From Solirubrobacter ginsenosidimutans (GTDB lineage: Bacteria > Actinomycetota > Thermoleophilia > Solirubrobacterales > Solirubrobacteraceae): a stretch of DNA of 64,000 bases. The notes beneath the pieces are model-generated. The model was not told where the DNA came from. It searched no databases and saw only the letters and a program-made list of their open reading frames with translations. Location of the stretch: assembly GCF_027587205.1 (NCBI RefSeq), contig NZ_JAPDOD010000016.1, positions 62,001-126,000 of the forward strand, read 5' to 3'. Position 1 is the stretch's first letter. Each line of letters opens with the position of its first letter. This document shows, one piece after another, positions 33,981-43,010 of this stretch. The position numbers and the translations under genes are program-made.

Positions 33981-35303
33981 TTAGGGAGCCTCCAGGAGCT
34001 GGGCGGTGGTCGTGCCGCTGGCCGCGGCGGCGAGGAAGGAGTCGTTGGCGGTGTTCTCCAGCAGGCGGCGGACGAGGTACGCCATGCCCGCGACGAGGTC
34101 GCCGACCGGGCAGTAGCAGCGCACGCGCCGGCCGGTGGCGGCGATCGCGGCCTGCGTGTCGTCACCGAGGCCGCGCAGGATCTGGAACTCGAGGAGGTCA
34201 TTGCCGACGCTGCGCGAGTCCGCGTAGGCCGCGGCGGCAGAGATCGAGCGGAGGTTGTGGGACGCGATCGCGACGCGGATCGGGCCGGCGTTGTCGATCA
34301 GGACCTTGGTCAGCTTCTCGAAGTTGCGGTCGCACTCGCGGCGGTCGGTGAAGACCGGCGGCGCCCAGCCGTTCTGCGCCGCCTGGACGACCTCGTGGTC
34401 CCAGTAGGCGCCCTTGACCAGGCGGATCGTGAAGGGGTGCTTGCGCGGCGTGGCCTTGGCCCAGGCGATGAGCTCGTCGAGGTACTCCGGGGAGTCGACG
34501 AGGTAGGCCTGCAGGACGATGCCGGCGGACGGGCCGTTGGCGAACTCGGGCTGCGACAACAGGTCGAGCGTGAGGCGGGTGATCGCTTCGCGGGTGTCGA
34601 AGGACTCCATGTCGACGTGCAGGTGGGCGCCGACGTCGCGGGCGACGGTGAGCAGGTGGCGCAGGCGCGGGCGGGCGCCCTCGATGCCGCGCTCGGGCGC
34701 CATCGGGTTGCGCAGGAGCGGCGTGAGCGCGGAGACCTTGACCGAGAGGTTGACGTCGCGGTTCGGGTACTGCTTCGCGGCCTGCGCGAGGGTCCGGAGG
34801 GCGTCCTCACAGCGCTGCATGTACCGGTCGGCCTCGGCCTCGCTGACAGTCGCCTCGCCGAGCAGGTCGACGGTGGCGTCGACGCCGTTCTTCCACAGGC
34901 CGGTGATCGTGGGCAGCGAGTCCTTGGCGTCGGCGCCGACGATGAAACGCTGGGCCATCTGCTTGACGCCCGTGGCGGCGATCGCGGCCACCGGGCGAGA
35001 GGCGAGCTTGCGGCCGGTGATGGTGGCGGCGCGGCCGGCGAGGCGGGAATCCTCAGCCTCGGCGAGCAGCTCGTGCAGGTGGCGGGTGACGTCGGCGGGT
35101 GTCGCGCACGCCGGGCGGACGTCGACGAAGCGGAAGAGCGCCGCGCGCAGTGCGGGGTCGCTCATCATCAGCTCTTGCATGCGCCGCTCGACCCGGGCCG
35201 TCGAAACGGCACGGGGACGCGGCATCCTGGTGGCGAGATCGGTGCCGATCCGCATGATCGGACCTTCGAGGTCGTCCATGCGTTCCTGGGTCGTTGCGGC
35301 CAT
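33981..35303 (-). CDS. Proline dehydrogenase (FAD-dependent)
   Basis: This 440-residue enzyme oxidises proline to pyrroline-5-carboxylate, passing electrons to the quinone pool. Signature features: DVNLSVKVSALTPLLRN, HLHVDMESFDTREAITRL, IRLVKGAYWDHEVV (substrate/FAD Lys region), ASHNLRSISAA, FQILRGLGDD and VRCYCPVGDLVAGMAYLVRRLLEN. The start is set at ATG 35303 (MAATTQERMDDLEGP); ATG 35279 is an alternative. It is the first gene of the proline operon. A PucR-type regulator is transcribed in the same direction 53 bp upstream and is a good candidate to sense proline. Confidence 0.93.
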   Translation of the reverse strand: MAATTQERMDDLEGPIMRIGTDLATRMPRPRAVSTARVERRMQELMMSDPALRAALFRFVDVRPACATPADVTRHLHELLAEAEDSRLAGRAATITGRKLASRPVAAIAATGVKQMAQRFIVGADAKDSLPTITGLWKNGVDATVDLLGEATVSEAEADRYMQRCEDALRTLAQAAKQYPNRDVNLSVKVSALTPLLRNPMAPERGIEGARPRLRHLLTVARDVGAHLHVDMESFDTREAITRLTLDLLSQPEFANGPSAGIVLQAYLVDSPEYLDELIAWAKATPRKHPFTIRLVKGAYWDHEVVQAAQNGWAPPVFTDRRECDRNFEKLTKVLIDNAGPIRVAIASHNLRSISAAAAYADSRSVGNDLLEFQILRGLGDDTQAAIAATGRRVRCYCPVGDLVAGMAYLVRRLLENTANDSFLAAAASGTTTAQLLEAP

Positions 35304-35356
35304 GGCGGGAATGCTCGTTTCCCGGGGCCGCGGGTCCCAGAGGGGTTCAGTCGCGG

Positions 35357-36466
35357 TTATCGCGGCGGGGGTGCGACAGTTGTCGCGTTCAACCGGTGGA
35401 GCCTGAGTCCGAGGTGGGCGAGCAGGCGGTCGTCGCCCTTCTGCAGGTCGAGGCCGGTGATCTCTTCCACCCGCTGCAGACGGCGGTAGAGCGTGGCGCG
35501 GTGCATGTTGAGCCGCTTGGCGGCGTCGGCGACGTCGCCTCCGTGATCGAGCAGTCCTTCGAGCGCCTCGACAAGCTGATCGCCGCGGCGGTGCTCGACG
35601 AGCGCGAGGATCGCGGGCAGCGGTCCCGGGTGGTCCGCGGCGCTCCAGAGCTCGGCGATCATCGCCCAGCTGCCGAGCTGGTCGTAGGCGGCGACAGGGC
35701 CGAGATTCGGTTGCGCGCGGGCGCACAGCGCGGCGGTCTCGGCCTGACGGCGGGCGGCTGGCGCGTCCTTGAGATCCGTAAAGGGCGCACTCAGACCGCC
35801 GTTCCGTACGTTCAGCGCGTTCTGTACCGCGGCGGGCTCGCGGATCAGGATCGTGACTCGGTCGCCGCGCTCCAGGGCGGCGACGTCGAAGGCCGCGCGG
35901 GTCCGGCGCAGGCGTTCGGCGATGGTGTCGTCGCCCTCGCAGACCGCGACGACGTAGGCGCCGCGCTCGGGCCAGCGAAGGGTCGCGGCGAGGTCCTGGG
36001 GCGCGCGGGCATCGCCGGCGAAGAGGCGCTCGAGCAGCTCGGTCGTGCGGCGGCGCCGGTCGTCGGCGGCCCGGTGGCGCGCCCAGAGGTTCGCCGCCAC
36101 CTCCTCCCCGCCGCGCTGCAGGCCGGCACGCTCGGCGTCGGTGAGCGGGCGGTCGCCGACGATCACCCACAGGAATCCGAGCAGCACGTCGCCGTGGCGG
36201 ATCGGCAGGCAGCCGCGCCGGGTCATGCCGAGCTCGTCGTTGCGGGGGACGTCGACCAGGTCCCTCGCTCGCTGCAGGCCGAGTCCGTCCAGCCAGGCGG
36301 CGACCGGCGGGGACGTCTCCCGGGTCAGGATCGACGAGCGGCGGACGGCGTCGGCCTCGTCGGGCTGGGCGCTGTGGGCGAGCAGGCGCCAGCGCCGGTC
36401 CTCGACCGAGATCGGCCGCCGGATCTCGGCTTCCAGGTCGTCGACGATCTCCTGCAGGTCCGCCAC
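35357..36466 (-). CDS. PucR-type transcriptional regulator 2 (probable proline-operon activator)
   Basis: This protein of about 369 residues has an N-terminal GAF-like domain (WRLLAHSAQPDEADAVRRSS, GCLPIRHGDVLLGFLWVI), a GGDEF-like middle region and a C-terminal PucR HTH (DVADAAKRLNMHRATLYRRLQRVEEITG). It lies directly upstream of the proline dehydrogenase gene in the same orientation, the same arrangement as PucR-type proline regulators (PruR) described in actinobacteria, so a role in proline catabolism is inferred. The start is GTG 36466 (VADLQEIVDD); an in-frame TTG at 36475 is possible. It is divergent from the FAD oxidoreductase by 26 bp. Confidence 0.82.
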   Translation of the reverse strand: MADLQEIVDDLEAEIRRPISVEDRRWRLLAHSAQPDEADAVRRSSILTRETSPPVAAWLDGLGLQRARDLVDVPRNDELGMTRRGCLPIRHGDVLLGFLWVIVGDRPLTDAERAGLQRGGEEVAANLWARHRAADDRRRRTTELLERLFAGDARAPQDLAATLRWPERGAYVVAVCEGDDTIAERLRRTRAAFDVAALERGDRVTILIREPAAVQNALNVRNGGLSAPFTDLKDAPAARRQAETAALCARAQPNLGPVAAYDQLGSWAMIAELWSAADHPGPLPAILALVEHRRGDQLVEALEGLLDHGGDVADAAKRLNMHRATLYRRLQRVEEITGLDLQKGDDRLLAHLGLRLHRLNATTVAPPPR

Positions 36467-36492
36467 GCGCCCCAACCCTACGATGCGGGCGG

Positions 36493-37437
36493 ATGGACGT
36501 CGCGATCGTGGGTGCGGGGATCTGCGGGCTGGCCGCGGCCGATGCGCTGCAGCGTCGCGGCGCGCGGGTCGTCGTGTACGAGGCCGAGCGTGTCGGCGCG
36601 GGTCAATCCGCCGGCCTGGCGCGGATCTTCCGGATCGCCCACGCGTCGCCGCGGCTGTGCGCGCTGGCGCTGGAGGCGCGCGCGGGGTGGCTCGCGTGGG
36701 AGCGCTCGCTCGGCGCGGGCCGGCTACTCGGCGAGGAGGGTTTGATCGTCGCGCGCAACGAGCGTCGAGTTTCTCGTGCTGTAGTCGAGAAAGTCGACCT
36801 TCGCGCCGCGGCGATGCAGGCGGCAGGGGCGCCGGCTCAGGAGCTGACCGCCGGGGAAGTGCGGGAGCGGCTGCCGTTCTTCGACTACGCGTGGGGCGGC
36901 GGGCTGTGGGATCCGCTGGCGGGGGCGCTGCGGATCCGGCGCGCGCTGGACGCGCTCGCGGCCCGCGTGACGATCCGGCGCGAGACGGTCACCGACCTCG
37001 AGGCGCTCGACGCGGACGCGGTGCTCGTGTGCGCCGGGCTCGGGACGCAGGCGCTCGTTCCCGAGCTCGACTTCGAGCTGAGGACCGAGCCCCACGTCCG
37101 GCTGACGTACGACGCGGGGGCGGCGGCCCCGTGCGTGATCTCGGCGGAGCTGTATGGGTGCCCGATCGGGAGCACCGGCCGGTTCGCGGTCGGGATGCAC
37201 GACCAAGCGGCTGCGCCGGCGATGGTGCCGCTGCCGGTGGTCGACCGGGTCGAGTGCGTGTCGCTGTTCGCGCCGTGGCTCGACGCCCACGGCGACGGCT
37301 TCCTCGCGCTGCGGACGGGCCGGGTCACGGCGTTCACCGGCGCGAACCTCATGAAGTTCGGGCCGCTGCTGGGCGATCGGCTCGCACGATCGGTGCTCGA
37401 CGGCGCGATCCACGCCGATCTGACGTTCGGCCAGTGA
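36493..37437 (+). CDS. FAD-dependent amine/sarcosine-oxidase-like oxidoreductase
   Basis: This 314-residue member of the DAO family starts with [32 protein letters not shown], a perfect FAD dinucleotide-binding fold. [12 protein letters not shown] matches the substrate-side motif of monomeric sarcosine oxidase and N-methyltryptophan oxidase. It is about 70 residues shorter than those enzymes, and the Cys that carries covalent FAD in them is not seen near the end ([17 protein letters not shown]). A non-covalent, small amine or amino-acid oxidase is likely. It faces the proline regulator, so it could act on an amino-acid derivative, but that is inference. Confidence 0.8.
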   Translation: MDVAIVGAGICGLAAADALQRRGARVVVYEAERVGAGQSAGLARIFRIAHASPRLCALALEARAGWLAWERSLGAGRLLGEEGLIVARNERRVSRAVVEKVDLRAAAMQAAGAPAQELTAGEVRERLPFFDYAWGGGLWDPLAGALRIRRALDALAARVTIRRETVTDLEALDADAVLVCAGLGTQALVPELDFELRTEPHVRLTYDAGAAAPCVISAELYGCPIGSTGRFAVGMHDQAAAPAMVPLPVVDRVECVSLFAPWLDAHGDGFLALRTGRVTAFTGANLMKFGPLLGDRLARSVLDGAIHADLTFGQ

Positions 37438-37483
37438 CCGCGCGAGTGTTCAGGTGGGGAACATCCCGGTCGACGACTGGGGT

Positions 37484-39403
37484 GTGCGCATCTCGTTCGC
37501 CCTCGGCATGCTGGTCGCTGCTCTCGCGTTCCCGGCCGTGGCGTCGGCCGACGACGCGATCATCGTCAAGCGGGTGCCGGGGCTGGATCGCGCCGAGCGC
37601 GCGGCGGTGCGCGACGACGCCGACGTGGCGTTCGATGGGACGCTCGCGCTCCCGAACACCGAGGTCGTGACGGCGCGGCCGGGTGAGGTCGACGAGGCGC
37701 TGGACGCGCTCAACGACAACCCGGACGTCATCTATGCCGAGCCGGACGTGCAGGTCGCGCCGGGTTCCAACGACCCCCAGTTCGTCAACCAGTGGGGGCT
37801 GAGCAACGTCGGGCAGACGGTCTGGACCGCCGGGACGCCGGACGCGGACATCGACGGGCCCGAGGCCTGGGCCACCACCCGCGGGGCGGGCGCGACGGTC
37901 GCGGTGGTCGACACGGGCGTCGAGACGACGCACCCCGACCTCGCCGGCCAGTGGACCGGCAATCCGGGCGAGCGAGGCGGCGGCAAGGAGACCAACGGCG
38001 TCGACGACGACCACAACGGCTTCGTCGACGACTGGCAGGGCTGGGACTTCGTCAACAACGACAACACGCAGGAGTCCGAGGGCAACTTCCACGGCACCCA
38101 CGTCTCCGGGACGGTCGCGGCGCTGGCCGACAACGGGATCGGCGTCGCGGGCGTCGCCCCGCAGGCCAAGGTCCTGCCGGTGAAGATCTTCGGCGCGCCG
38201 AACACCACGGCGTCGTCGAGCGTGATCGGGCAGGCGTTCGACTATGCCGGGACGCTCGGCGTGGATGTCGTCAACGCCTCGCTCGGCGGGCTCGGAACCT
38301 CGCAGTACATCACCGACGTGATGAACGCCCACCCGAACACGCTCTACGTCGTGTCGGCCGGCAACAGCACCGACGACGCCGCCCTGTACATGCCGTGCAA
38401 CTCGTCCGCGCCGAACCTGGTGTGCGTGGCGTCCAACGACAACCAGGAGCACCGCTCGGACTTCTCCAACGTGAGCGCGACCGCGGTCGACCTCTTCGCC
38501 CCGGGCTCGTTCATCGTCTCCACGACGATCAACGGCACGTACGGGTACGCCAACGGCACGTCGATGGCGGCACCGCACGTGAGCGGCGCTGCCGCCCTGC
38601 TGGCGGCGGACGAGCCGGCCGCGACCGCCGCGCAGCTCAAGGCCGCGCTGCTGGGTTCGGTCGACGTGAAGCCGGCCTACAGCGGGCTCGCGCTGACGGG
38701 CGGGCGGCTGAACGCGGCGCGGGCGCTCGCCGCACTGGAGGCGTCGGTGACGCCGACGCCCACGGCGACACCGTCGCCGACCGCGACCGCCACGCCGATC
38801 CCGACCGCGACCGCCACGCCGACGCCGACCGCGACCGCCACGCCGACGCCGACCGCGACCGCCACGCCGACGCCGATCCCGACCGCCACGCCGACGCCGA
38901 TCCCGACCGCCACGCCGACGCCGACCGCGACCGCCACGCCGACGCCGATCCCGACCGCGACGCCGGGTCCCGCACCCACGCCCGCCCCGGTGCCCACGCC
39001 GACGCCGGGCCCGACCGCCCCGCCCGCGCCCACCCCCGACCCGCCGGTCGCCCCCACGCCCCCCGTCGCCACACCCACCCCGGCCCCCACGGCCGGCCCG
39101 CCTACGCCCGCGCCCGCGCTCGTCAAGACGCTCAAGATCACCGGCGCGGTCACGAGCAAGCAGCCCGCCAAGGTCAGCTACACGCTCAGCGCCGACGCCC
39201 ATGTCACCTACGTGATCCGCTGCACCGGGGCCAAAGCGTGCGCGAGCACCTCGCTGGCCAAGGTCTCGCGCCGTGCGAAGTCCGGCAACGGGTCCTTCGC
39301 GCTCACCCGCAAGCAGGGCGGCAAGAACCTCGCCGCGGGCAAGTACACGCTGACGCTGAGCGCCGGCGCGTCCTCGCGTAGCGCGGCGTTCACCGTGAAG
39401 TAA
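37484..39403 (+). CDS. Secreted subtilisin-like serine protease (S8) with Pro/Thr linker
   Basis: This protein of about 639 residues has a signal peptide ([22 protein letters not shown]), an I9-type propeptide (about 25-100, ending [14 protein letters not shown]) and an S8 domain with the triad Asp143 (VVDTGV), His203 (HGTHVSG) and Ser360 (GTSMAAPH). A Pro/Thr/Ala-rich linker (about 422-540) encoded by a minisatellite leads to a 90-residue beta-rich C-terminal domain ([19 protein letters not shown]...). It does not carry the shared C-terminal domain of its secreted neighbours. The start is GTG 37484; GTG 37454 would add ten polar residues. It is an extracellular protease. Confidence 0.92.
   Translation: MRISFALGMLVAALAFPAVASADDAIIVKRVPGLDRAERAAVRDDADVAFDGTLALPNTEVVTARPGEVDEALDALNDNPDVIYAEPDVQVAPGSNDPQFVNQWGLSNVGQTVWTAGTPDADIDGPEAWATTRGAGATVAVVDTGVETTHPDLAGQWTGNPGERGGGKETNGVDDDHNGFVDDWQGWDFVNNDNTQESEGNFHGTHVSGTVAALADNGIGVAGVAPQAKVLPVKIFGAPNTTASSSVIGQAFDYAGTLGVDVVNASLGGLGTSQYITDVMNAHPNTLYVVSAGNSTDDAALYMPCNSSAPNLVCVASNDNQEHRSDFSNVSATAVDLFAPGSFIVSTTINGTYGYANGTSMAAPHVSGAAALLAADEPAATAAQLKAALLGSVDVKPAYSGLALTGGRLNAARALAALEASVTPTPTATPSPTATATPIPTATATPTPTATATPTPTATATPTPIPTATPTPIPTATPTPTATATPTPIPTATPGPAPTPAPVPTPTPGPTAPPAPTPDPPVAPTPPVATPTPAPTAGPPTPAPALVKTLKITGAVTSKQPAKVSYTLSADAHVTYVIRCTGAKACASTSLAKVSRRAKSGNGSFALTRKQGGKNLAAGKYTLTLSAGASSRSAAFTVK
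38747..38970 (+). repeat. Minisatellite coding for [12 protein letters not shown] linker
   Basis: About nine imperfect in-frame units of 24 bp (CCGACCGCGACCGCCACGCC plus GACG and variants), encoding [16 protein letters not shown] and similar octapeptides. They are part of the subtilase gene. Copy number is likely to vary between strains by slippage without breaking the frame. Confidence 0.85.
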
Positions 39404-39450
39404 GCGCGACGCACCCGCCGGGCGTCCCGCCATGATGCGGGTAGGCGCCG

Positions 39451-40785
39451 ATGAATGACCCCTTGCCTCGCCCGATGACGCCCGCCCGGACCCTTGCCGT
39501 CGCGCTCGCCGCGGTGGCGTGCGGGGTGGCGTCGGCGCTGGTCGCGCTCGCGAGCGACCGGGTCGACTCCAACCTCGCCTGGGCGATCGCGGGCCCACTC
39601 GTCGGCTGGAGCGCGGTCGGGACCGGGCTATACGCGTGGAGCCGCCGGCCCGAGAACGGGACCGGCCGGCTGATGGTGCTGCTCGGCTTCGCGTGGTTCA
39701 ACTCGACGCTCGTCAACGCCGACAGCGAGTTCCTGCACGACTACGCGCGGGTCACGGCCGGGCTGTGGGGCGCCGTGTTCCTGCACCTCGGCATCGCGTT
39801 CCCGGAGGGGCGGCTCAGGCCGCGCGCCGACACCGCGATCGTGGTCGCCGGCTACGTGATCTTCCCGCTCGCCTTCCTACCGGGCCGGGCGGTCGGCGGC
39901 GTGCTCTACAGCATCCTCTTCGTCGTCGTGGCGGTCCGCTCGGCGCGGTATTGGCGGGCGGCGGACCCGTTCGAGCGCATCCAGCTGACGCCGGTCTACA
40001 CGTTCGCGCTGCTGACGTTCGCGCTGGTCACGGTCGCGCAGACGGCCGGCAGCGAGTCGGCCTGGTGGGGCGCGTTCGTCACGACCGGGCTGATGCCGTT
40101 CGCGTTCATCGTCGGGCTCACGCGGAGCCGGATCTCTCACCTGGACGCGGAGCTGCACGAGCGGATGGAGGAGTTGCGGGCGTCGCGCTCCCGCGTCGTC
40201 GCGGCAGGGGACGCGGCCCGGCGCAAGCTGGAGCGCGACCTGCATGACGGCGCGCAGTCGCGGCTGGTCGCGCTCGCGCTGACGCTGCGGATGGCGCGCA
40301 ACCGCGCCGGGGACGACGGGGAGCTGGCGATCCTGCTCGACCAGGCGCAGGACGAACTGAAGACCAGCCTGGCGGAGCTGCGCGAACTGGCGCGCGGGAT
40401 CCACCCTGCCGTGCTGACGGAGCGGGGGCTCGAGGCCGCGGTGCAGACGCTCGTGCAGCGCGCACCGGTGCCGGTGACGGTCGAGGCGGCCTGTGCGGGC
40501 CGGCTTCCGGAGCCGGTCGAGTCCGCCGCCTACTTCGTCGTTTCCGAGGGGCTGGCGAACGTCGCCAAGTACGCGCGCGCGACCCACGCGTCGGTGGCCG
40601 TGTGGCGTGATGATGACCGGGTGACGATCGAGGTGGCCGACGACGGCGTCGGCGGAGCCGATACGGCGAACGGCTCAGGTCTGCGAGGGCTGGCGGACCG
40701 CGTCGCGGCCCTGGACGGCACCCTCACGCTGGAGAGCCCGGCCGGCCGCGGGACGCAGCTTCGAGCCGAGATTCCAGTGGCGTGA
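39451..40785 (+). CDS. Orphan NarL-type sensor histidine kinase
   Basis: This 444-residue protein has about six transmembrane helices (about 12-230), then a HisKA_3 dimer/phosphoacceptor region with His265 in LERDLHDGAQSRLVALALTLR, and a HATPase_c domain (SEGLANVAKYARATHASV, VADDGVGGA, GLRGLADRVAALDGTL). It phosphorylates a NarL/FixJ-type response regulator, but none is adjacent, so the partner is elsewhere. The N-terminal membrane domain is probably the sensor; no extracellular domain of note is seen. The start is ATG 39451; ATG 39475 is an alternative. Confidence 0.9.
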   Translation: MNDPLPRPMTPARTLAVALAAVACGVASALVALASDRVDSNLAWAIAGPLVGWSAVGTGLYAWSRRPENGTGRLMVLLGFAWFNSTLVNADSEFLHDYARVTAGLWGAVFLHLGIAFPEGRLRPRADTAIVVAGYVIFPLAFLPGRAVGGVLYSILFVVVAVRSARYWRAADPFERIQLTPVYTFALLTFALVTVAQTAGSESAWWGAFVTTGLMPFAFIVGLTRSRISHLDAELHERMEELRASRSRVVAAGDAARRKLERDLHDGAQSRLVALALTLRMARNRAGDDGELAILLDQAQDELKTSLAELRELARGIHPAVLTERGLEAAVQTLVQRAPVPVTVEAACAGRLPEPVESAAYFVVSEGLANVAKYARATHASVAVWRDDDRVTIEVADDGVGGADTANGSGLRGLADRVAALDGTLTLESPAGRGTQLRAEIPVA

Positions 40786-40790
40786 AGTGA

Positions 40791-40873
40791 CGGGAGGAGG
40801 ATCGTCGTCGCGGCTGGCGCGGTCCCCATTGCGGTGTGTGCGCTTCATGCCCTCTATGACCGCCCTCCTCCCG
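40791..40873. promoter_or_regulatory. Widely spaced inverted repeat in the kinase/P450 convergent gap
   Basis: CGGGAGGAGG (40791-40800) and CCTCCTCCCG (40864-40873) are exact 10-bp reverse complements separated by 63 bp. They fill most of the 93-bp gap between two convergent gene ends. They could form a long-loop terminator, or be a chance match between ribosome-site-like strings. Confidence 0.3.
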
Positions 40874-40878
40874 AAAAC

Positions 40879-42021
40879 TCATCGCACTTCGACGAGAAAT
40901 TTCTCCAAGGTCTGCGTCGTGAGCGTCGGGGCGTAGTCCAGCGGCTGGTCAGGGACCGCCCGCAGGCCCGGGTGACGGTCGAGCAGCACGTCGAGCGCCA
41001 CCCGCGCCTCAAGCCGCGCGAGCGGCGCGCCGAGGCAGAAGTGCGTCCAGCGGCCGAAGGCGAGATGGTCCTGCTTCGGGCGATCGAGGTCGAAGTCGCG
41101 CGGAGCGGGGAACCGCGCCGGGTCGTGGTTGGCGGCCGCGAACAGCACGTGGACGATGTCACCGGCCGCGATCTCAGCGCCGCCGACCACGACGTCGCGG
41201 GTCGCGCGGCGGAAGAGGCCTTTGCTCGACCCGCGCCGGCGCAGCGTCTCCTCGACCGCCACCGGGACCAGCGACCGGTCCGCCCGCACGCGCTCCCAGC
41301 GCGCGCGATCCTCGAGCAGGAACGCGACCATGTGCGCGATCAGGTTCGCGGTCGTGTCGTTGCCGGCGATCACCAGCTCGAGCGCCAGCGTGACGACGTC
41401 CTCGTGATCCAGGTCGGGCGCGGCCAGGACGGAGATCACATCGTCGCGCGGGTCGACGCGGCGCGCCTCGATCAAGGCGTGAGTCCGGGCCATCACCGCC
41501 CGCATCCGGGCGATCCGCGCTGGGTCTCCCCCGTCCTCCGACCCCGCGGCGGGCGTGGCGAGCACGAGGAAGTCCTCCGTCCACTGCCGCAGCTCCGGCC
41601 CCTCGGACGCCTCGAAGCCGAGGATCTTGGTGATCACCCGCAGCGGGAGCGCGTTCGCGTACTCCGCCATCAGGTCCGCCCGCAACGCCTCGGCCAGCTC
41701 GTGACAGGTCGCGACGATGAACGGCTCCAGCTCCGTCACTCTTCGCGGGGTGAACGCGCGTTGCATGCGCTTGCGCAGCTGCGTGTGCTCCGGTGGGTCC
41801 TTGGCCACGAGCATTCGTGGCCGCGGGAACCCGCGCAGGGCGAACGCGTCGGCCGACGAGAACGTGGCGGTGTCGCGCAGGACCGCGAGCACCTCGTCGT
41901 AGCCGGTGACCGACCAGAGGCCGAGCTGCTCGTCGTAGAACACCGGCGGGCGCTGGGCCCACGCCGGATACGGGTCGCGCAGCTGCTCCGGTGACAGCGG
42001 GTCGTACGGACAGACGGTCAT
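40879..42021 (-). CDS. Cytochrome P450 with unusual heme motif
   Basis: This 380-residue cytosolic P450 has the I-helix oxygen-activation motif AGNDTT, the K-helix ExxR in EETLR, and the heme-ligand region FGRWTHFCLGAPLARLE with Cys329. The residue two after the first Gly is Trp325, where most P450s have Gly, and the length is at the short end of the bacterial range. It is the last gene of the ten-gene catabolic operon, with a 4-bp ATGA overlap to the ABC permease, so it probably hydroxylates or dealkylates the imported compound. No ferredoxin or reductase gene is adjacent. Confidence 0.9.
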   Translation of the reverse strand: MTVCPYDPLSPEQLRDPYPAWAQRPPVFYDEQLGLWSVTGYDEVLAVLRDTATFSSADAFALRGFPRPRMLVAKDPPEHTQLRKRMQRAFTPRRVTELEPFIVATCHELAEALRADLMAEYANALPLRVITKILGFEASEGPELRQWTEDFLVLATPAAGSEDGGDPARIARMRAVMARTHALIEARRVDPRDDVISVLAAPDLDHEDVVTLALELVIAGNDTTANLIAHMVAFLLEDRARWERVRADRSLVPVAVEETLRRRGSSKGLFRRATRDVVVGGAEIAAGDIVHVLFAAANHDPARFPAPRDFDLDRPKQDHLAFGRWTHFCLGAPLARLEARVALDVLLDRHPGLRAVPDQPLDYAPTLTTQTLEKFLVEVR

Positions 42022-43010
42022 GCCGACTTCCGCGAGAGCCGCGCGAGCGTGACCGCGATCAGCAGCGCCGCGCCGTTGAAGAGCTGCTGCACGAACGGCT
42101 GCGCGCCCTCCTGCTGCAGCCCGGTAATGCCGGTCGCCACGAGGTAGACGGCGATCAAAGTGCCGATCGCGTTGAAACGCCCCGGGCGAATCGAGGTCGC
42201 GCCCAGGAACGCGCCCGCGAAGGCCGGCAGCAGCGCGCCGAGGCCGACCGTCGGCGACGACGCGCCGAGGATCATCACGCTCAGGCATCCCGACAGCGCC
42301 GCCAGCAGCGCGGCGAAGACGAACACCTGGACGGTGCGCCGCTCGGTGCGCACCCCCGCCAGCAGCGCCGCGCGGTCGTTGCCGCCGGTGGCGTAGCACT
42401 CGCGCCCCCACGGCGTGTACTCCAGCGCGAGCCACAGCACCGCGCACGCGACGAGCACGTAGACGAACGGCAGCGGCACCCCGAGCACGGAATTGCGCCC
42501 GAGGTCGGTGAACAGCGCCGGCAGCGCGCCGGTGATGGTCACGTCCTTGGTCAGCCATTGCGTGAGGCCGAGGACGAGGATGCCGACGCCGAGCGTCGCC
42601 ACGAACGAGTTGAGCTTGACCTTGGCGACCAGGACGCCGTTGACGAGGCCGATCAGCAGCCCGGCGGCGAGCGTGACGAGGATCGCGGCGCCGGCGGGCA
42701 CGCCCTCGTTGATGATCAGGTGCGCGCAGAGGCCCTGCGCGAGCCCGAACTGGTAGCCGATCGAGATGTCGAACTGGCCGACGACCAGCGGCAGCATCGC
42801 CGCCAGCGCCAGCAGCGCGACCGTCGCCTGCGTGGACGCGATCGTCTGCGCATTGGCGACGGTCGGGAAGATCTCGGGGTTGAGCAGGCTGAAGAGCCCG
42901 ACGATCGCGGCGAAGACCACGATCAGCGCGTACTTCTGGCCCGCCGCGGCGCCGAGGCGCTTCAGCCGGCCGGTGTCCCGCGTCACGGGCGGGGCGAGGG
43001 CGGTACTCAC
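42018..43010 (-). CDS. Sugar-type ABC transporter permease (RbsC-like)
   Basis: This 330-residue protein has eight to ten hydrophobic helices and the BPD_transp_2 motif region (ATGGNDRAALLAGVRTERRTV, matching the ATGGN..AA..SGI pattern of RbsC-type permeases). The GTG start at 43010 overlaps the ATPase stop by 4 bp (GTGA) and follows GGAGG at 7 bp; its own stop overlaps the P450 start (ATGA). It would form the membrane channel for the substrate carried by the binding protein encoded at 44416-45501. Confidence 0.92.
   Translation of the reverse strand: MSTALAPPVTRDTGRLKRLGAAAGQKYALIVVFAAIVGLFSLLNPEIFPTVANAQTIASTQATVALLALAAMLPLVVGQFDISIGYQFGLAQGLCAHLIINEGVPAGAAILVTLAAGLLIGLVNGVLVAKVKLNSFVATLGVGILVLGLTQWLTKDVTITGALPALFTDLGRNSVLGVPLPFVYVLVACAVLWLALEYTPWGRECYATGGNDRAALLAGVRTERRTVQVFVFAALLAALSGCLSVMILGASSPTVGLGALLPAFAGAFLGATSIRPGRFNAIGTLIAVYLVATGITGLQQEGAQPFVQQLFNGAALLIAVTLARLSRKSA

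Noticed and set aside
38747..38970. Regular repeats that could suggest a CRISPR array
   Set aside because: The units are contiguous, have no unique spacers and code in frame for a Pro/Thr linker.
38637..39171. Gly/Val-rich and Ser/Trp-rich repeat proteins on the minus strand
   Set aside because: They are antisense readings of the Pro/Thr minisatellite of the subtilase and have no signal, start site or family.
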